Positions 61,308-64,000 of a stretch of DNA of 64,000 nt are shown here, in pieces (the stretch's first letter is position 1; the number at the start of each line of letters is the position of its first letter). Origin of the DNA: Dehalococcoides mccartyi CG5 (lineage in GTDB: Bacteria; Chloroflexota; Dehalococcoidia; Dehalococcoidales; Dehalococcoidaceae); contig NZ_CP006951.1 in assembly GCF_000830885.1 (NCBI RefSeq), positions 372,001 through 436,000 on the forward strand, written 5' to 3'. The position numbers and the translations under genes were made by a program. The notes beneath the pieces are model-generated. The model worked only from the letters and a program-made list of their open reading frames with translations, was not told the origin of the DNA and did no database searches.

Positions 61308-62372
61308 TTAAAGCCATTTCTTTCTCTTAAAAAAAGATAACAGCAGCAAAACTATGGCCAGCATGAAAATGAGTATGCCGGGATATCCCCAGCTGAGACG
61401 GAGTTCCGGAATATCAAAATTCATGCCGTATATGCCTACAATGAAGGTCAGGGGGATAAAGATAGAGGCGAAAATGGTTAAAACCTTCATGACTTCATTC
61501 ATGCGGTTGGAAAGGCTGGAGAGATAAATATCTATCATGTTGGAAAGCATATCCCGATAGGTTTCACCGGTATCTATCAGCTGGATAAGGTGGTCATAAA
61601 TATCCCGGAAATATACATGGCTGTTTTTATCTATCAGAGGGTTTTCTGTGCGTTCGATGGATGCAATGGTCTCTCTGACCGGCCAGATAGATTTGCGGAT
61701 AAAGAGCATTTCCTTTTTTGCACCTGAAATCTGTTTGAGGGTTTGGGAAGACGGGGTGGACAAAAGCTGTTCTTCTATTTCGTCCAGATAGTCTCCGAAT
61801 CCCTCCAGCAAGCTGAAATATCCGTCTACTACCATGTCCAGTATGGAGTAGAGCAGATAGTCAGATCCAAGTTTGCGAAGCCGCCCGTTGTCAGATTTCA
61901 AACGCTCCTGAATGGGGTTTAAAATATCACTCTGATGTTCCTGAAAACTAATCAGATAGTTATTACCCAGCACCAGGCTGATGTGCTCGGAACGGGTTTT
62001 TTTAAGTTCGGAGTCCCAGTATAAGGCTTTGATAACGGCAAAGAAGTAATTGCCGTAGTCTTCCAGTTTGGGGCGTTGTTCGGTATTGACTACATCTTCA
62101 ATGGTAAGGGGGTGGAGGCTAAAGCATTTGCCCAGTTCCTCCACCATGGCGGTATCCTGAAGCCCGTTTACCTTTATCCAGACTATGCCTTTGGACTGTT
62201 TAATCTGAGTAATACAATCAGCCATGGTTTTTACGGGCAGAGGTTGATATGAATCCGGAGTGTAGGAGTGCAGGCTGAGGCTGGCCTTTTCTGTTTTCCC
62301 TTCGCCTATAAATACTACCGAACCGGGCAGCATGCCCGCTTTCTGGGAATACTTTTTAGATTGTCTGGTCAT
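61308..62372 (-). CDS. corA: CorA-family magnesium/cobalt transporter
   Basis: 354 residues. A large cytoplasmic N-terminal funnel domain, then two C-terminal membrane helices. The GMN signature is in IVGIYGMNFDIPE and the basic C-terminus is FFKRKKWL. It forms a pentameric Mg2+ channel. I choose ATG 62372, with AGGAGG six bases upstream; the frame opens further to 62396. Confidence 0.95.
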   Translation of the reverse strand: MTRQSKKYSQKAGMLPGSVVFIGEGKTEKASLSLHSYTPDSYQPLPVKTMADCITQIKQSKGIVWIKVNGLQDTAMVEELGKCFSLHPLTIEDVVNTEQRPKLEDYGNYFFAVIKALYWDSELKKTRSEHISLVLGNNYLISFQEHQSDILNPIQERLKSDNGRLRKLGSDYLLYSILDMVVDGYFSLLEGFGDYLDEIEEQLLSTPSSQTLKQISGAKKEMLFIRKSIWPVRETIASIERTENPLIDKNSHVYFRDIYDHLIQLIDTGETYRDMLSNMIDIYLSSLSNRMNEVMKVLTIFASIFIPLTFIVGIYGMNFDIPELRLSWGYPGILIFMLAIVLLLLSFFKRKKWL

Positions 62373-62410
62373 AGCCTTCCTCCTTTGGTGATTCAATCAG
62401 GAAAGGCAAA

Positions 62411-63025
62411 CTAAAAGTTCTGGCGTCCCTCCATGGCTCGGCTTAAAGTTACATCGTCAGCATATTCCAGTTCTGTCCCGAAGGGTAAGCCCCGTGCCAG
62501 TCTGGTCACTTTTATACCCAGTGGGGTTATCAGCCGCGAAAGGTACATGGCGGTGGCTTCACCTTCGGTAGTGGGATTGGTAGCCAGAATAATCTCTTCT
62601 ACCTGACCATTATCCAGCCGAACCATAAGCTCGTTTATACGTATGTTCTGGGAGGTTATCCCTTCGGTGGGGGAAATAGCTCCATGCAGTACATGGTAGT
62701 ATCCGCGGTAGACACCTACATGTTCAAGAGCCAGAATATCCTGAGGCTGTTCAACCACGCAAATCTTATTTGTTTCGCGTTTGGTATTCTGGCAAATGGG
62801 GCAAAGCTCACTATCAGCCACGTTACAGCAAATGCGGCACTGGCTTATCTGGTTTTTTATATTGCGGATAGTGTCTGAGAGGGAAATAACCTGATCTTCA
62901 GGTGCCCGCATAAGGTAAAATGCCAGACGCTGGGCGCTTTTCGGGCCTATACCCGGCAGTTTGCCCAGTGAATCTATCAGCTTGTTTACCACACCGGCCG
63001 TAGACGGTAAAGAAGTGTCCTTCAA
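62411..63025 (-). CDS. recR: Recombination protein RecR
   Basis: 204 residues. The helix-hairpin-helix [19 protein letters not shown], the zinc finger [16 protein letters not shown], and the Toprim domain ([33 protein letters not shown]). It acts with RecO in gap repair. TTG start at 63025 with AGGAGA five bases upstream. The dnaX-ybaB-recR order is widely conserved. Confidence 0.96.
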
Positions 63026-63046
63026 AAAAATCTCCTGCCGAACTTT

Positions 63047-63352
63047 TTACATAAGACCCGGAATTTTGACATCTCCTATAAGTCCCTGCATCTGCTTGGA
63101 GCCTTCTTTTTTGGTCTCTTCGTAAGCATCATTGAAAGCTTTGGTAAGGGCATTTTCCAGATCCTTGGGTTTGGCCGGATTGATAATTTCAGATGAAATA
63201 CTGAGGGACAGCACTTTTTGCTGGCCGTTCATCTTTATCTTGATAGCACCCTTGGCGCTTTCAGTCTCCACCACTATTTTTGCCAGTTCCTTCTGAGCTT
63301 TATCCAGCTTAGACTTAAGCTCCATGGCTTGCTTAATCATGTTCATGTTCAC
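63047..63352 (-). CDS. YbaB/EbfC nucleoid-associated protein
   Basis: About 101 residues of the YbaB/EbfC family: MIKQAMELKSKLDKAQKELAKIVVE at the N-terminus, the beta segment AIKIKMNGQQKVLSLSISSEI, and a C-terminal helix ending MQGLIGDVKIPGLM. It dimerises and binds DNA. Start GTG 63352 or ATG 63346 or 63340 after GGAGG; the choice changes only four residues. It lies between dnaX and recR. Confidence 0.94.
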   Translation of the reverse strand: MNMNMIKQAMELKSKLDKAQKELAKIVVETESAKGAIKIKMNGQQKVLSLSISSEIINPAKPKDLENALTKAFNDAYEETKKEGSKQMQGLIGDVKIPGLM

Positions 63353-63355
63353 GTT

Positions 63356-64000
63356 TTACTTTTCCTCCACTGATATAATCTGGGCGCCCAGTTTCTGAGC
63401 TTGTTTTACCAAATGGTTGGTTTCGGCTTCAGATATGCATACCAGGGTGCATGTCTTGCCTACAAAATTTGAAATAAGTTCTGCAGTCACCTTACGGTTT
63501 TCCAGTTCTTCAATCTTGTCCTTGTGGTACTTGTATTTAAAGGACAGGGTGACTATATTTTTATCCATAGAAACCGGGCGGACACCGGCACTGCGGAGTA
63601 TGGCCACTGCCGCTGACCGTTTTAGATTGTCCGGTGCCTGATCCAGTATGCTTTTCCAGCTGACTTTAAGCTGTTCTATTATATCCCCAGCTCCAATAAG
63701 CACTTTTTCTTCCTCTTTGGGCGGGGCAGGGGCGGTGTATTTGGGTTTTTCCTCAATCGGAATAGCCGCTCTGGTAAGTTTGGGTGCAGATTCCTTAGTG
63801 TGAGGCTTGGGAGTAGCTGCGGTTTCTGCAGATGTATTCGGTTTAGTTAAGGTTTCCGTTTTGGGTTCTTTGGTGGGTATATTATTAGATGCTGCTGTCT
63901 TGGGTGCTTCTAACGGAGCAGGTTTATCAGCTTTAACAGCCGGTATTTCGTCTTTGGGTTTATTTGGAAGCGGTACGGTATTTTCATCCAGAGAAGCGTC
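63356..64000 (-). CDS. dnaX: DNA polymerase III gamma/tau subunit, C-terminal part (5' end beyond window)
   Basis: The last 214 residues of DnaX. The window edge is in frame at GAC 64000-63998. A linker of about 100 residues rich in Pro, Lys, Ala and Thr (for example EAPKTAASNNIPTKEP) is followed by a tau-type C-terminal domain (WKSILDQAPDNLKRSAAVAILRS; VTLSFKYKYHKDKIEEL). The AAA+ ATPase part lies outside. No frameshift or slippage run is seen in the visible part. First visible gene of the dnaX-ybaB-recR operon. Confidence 0.9.
   Translation of the reverse strand, partial: DASLDENTVPLPNKPKDEIPAVKADKPAPLEAPKTAASNNIPTKEPKTETLTKPNTSAETAATPKPHTKESAPKLTRAAIPIEEKPKYTAPAPPKEEEKVLIGAGDIIEQLKVSWKSILDQAPDNLKRSAAVAILRSAGVRPVSMDKNIVTLSFKYKYHKDKIEELENRKVTAELISNFVGKTCTLVCISEAETNHLVKQAQKLGAQIISVEEK

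Overview
The window is a gene-dense bacterial chromosome segment of moderate GC, with short intergenic gaps and long same-strand gene runs. The protein set and its style point to Chloroflexota, most likely Dehalococcoides mccartyi or a close relative. The clues are a Chloroflexi-type DnaG zinc finger, archaeal-like sugar-1-phosphate nucleotidylyltransferases, TldD/PmbA beside a PAC2 protein, and an ATP synthase operon headed by AtpZ. This assignment rests on protein resemblance judged by eye, not on a database search. I see no prophage, insertion sequence, CRISPR array or reductive dehalogenase gene; this reads as core genome.

Layout. 1-2.0 kb (minus): an ABC-2 exporter, permease cut by the window edge plus its ATPase. 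2.0-2.9 kb (plus): a two-subunit MaoC/HadAB-like dehydratase. 2.85-7.9 kb (minus): one operon tldD-pmbA-PAC2-HEAT-GNAT from a strong promoter at 7921-7949. 8.0-13.5 kb (plus): a UDP-GlcNAc operon, phosphosugar mutase, two GlmU-like paralogues and glmS. 13.5-14.7 kb (minus): HAD hydrolase and PEBP protein. 14.8-18.0 kb (plus): lysA, DNA polymerase III delta', RicT/PSP1. 18.0-26.6 kb (minus): HNH nuclease; a replication block rplI-dnaB-dnaD-tandem DnaC-like ATPase; trxB, plsX, a BadF-type ATPase and an M20 peptidase. 26.8-30.6 kb (plus): uvrA with a possible SOS box, an HD protein and a small XRE regulator. 30.6-40.0 kb (minus): ppsA-dgt-dnaG-rpoD, a terminator, then sbcC. 40.2-47.7 kb (plus): a bifunctional-nuclease-family protein and the complete atp operon. 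47.8-48.9 kb (minus): rpsP-khpA-rimM. 49.0-54.4 kb (plus): endonuclease V, then prfB (with programmed +1 frameshift), a secreted metallopeptidase, radC and a solute-binding lipoprotein. 54.4-55.4 kb: tRNA-Ser(UGA), a short repeat cluster and poorly supported small ORFs. 55.4-64 kb (mostly minus): aminotransferase, serS, lysS, recO, and dnaX-ybaB-recR-corA-alkD, with dnaX cut by the right edge.

Most of the genes are information processing (replication, recombination, repair, translation) together with energy conversion. The most unusual items are the duplicated DnaC-like ATPase next to DnaD and DnaB, the two GlmU-like paralogues of which only one keeps the acetyltransferase active-site pair, several apparently leaderless genes, and a repeat cluster with a strong promoter upstream of tRNA-Ser. 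The only gene-poor stretch over 300 bases is 54359-54832; it holds a terminator, the tRNA, the repeats and that promoter. The 297-base gap at 39955-40251 holds the promoter of the nuclease-family gene, and I see nothing else certain in it.
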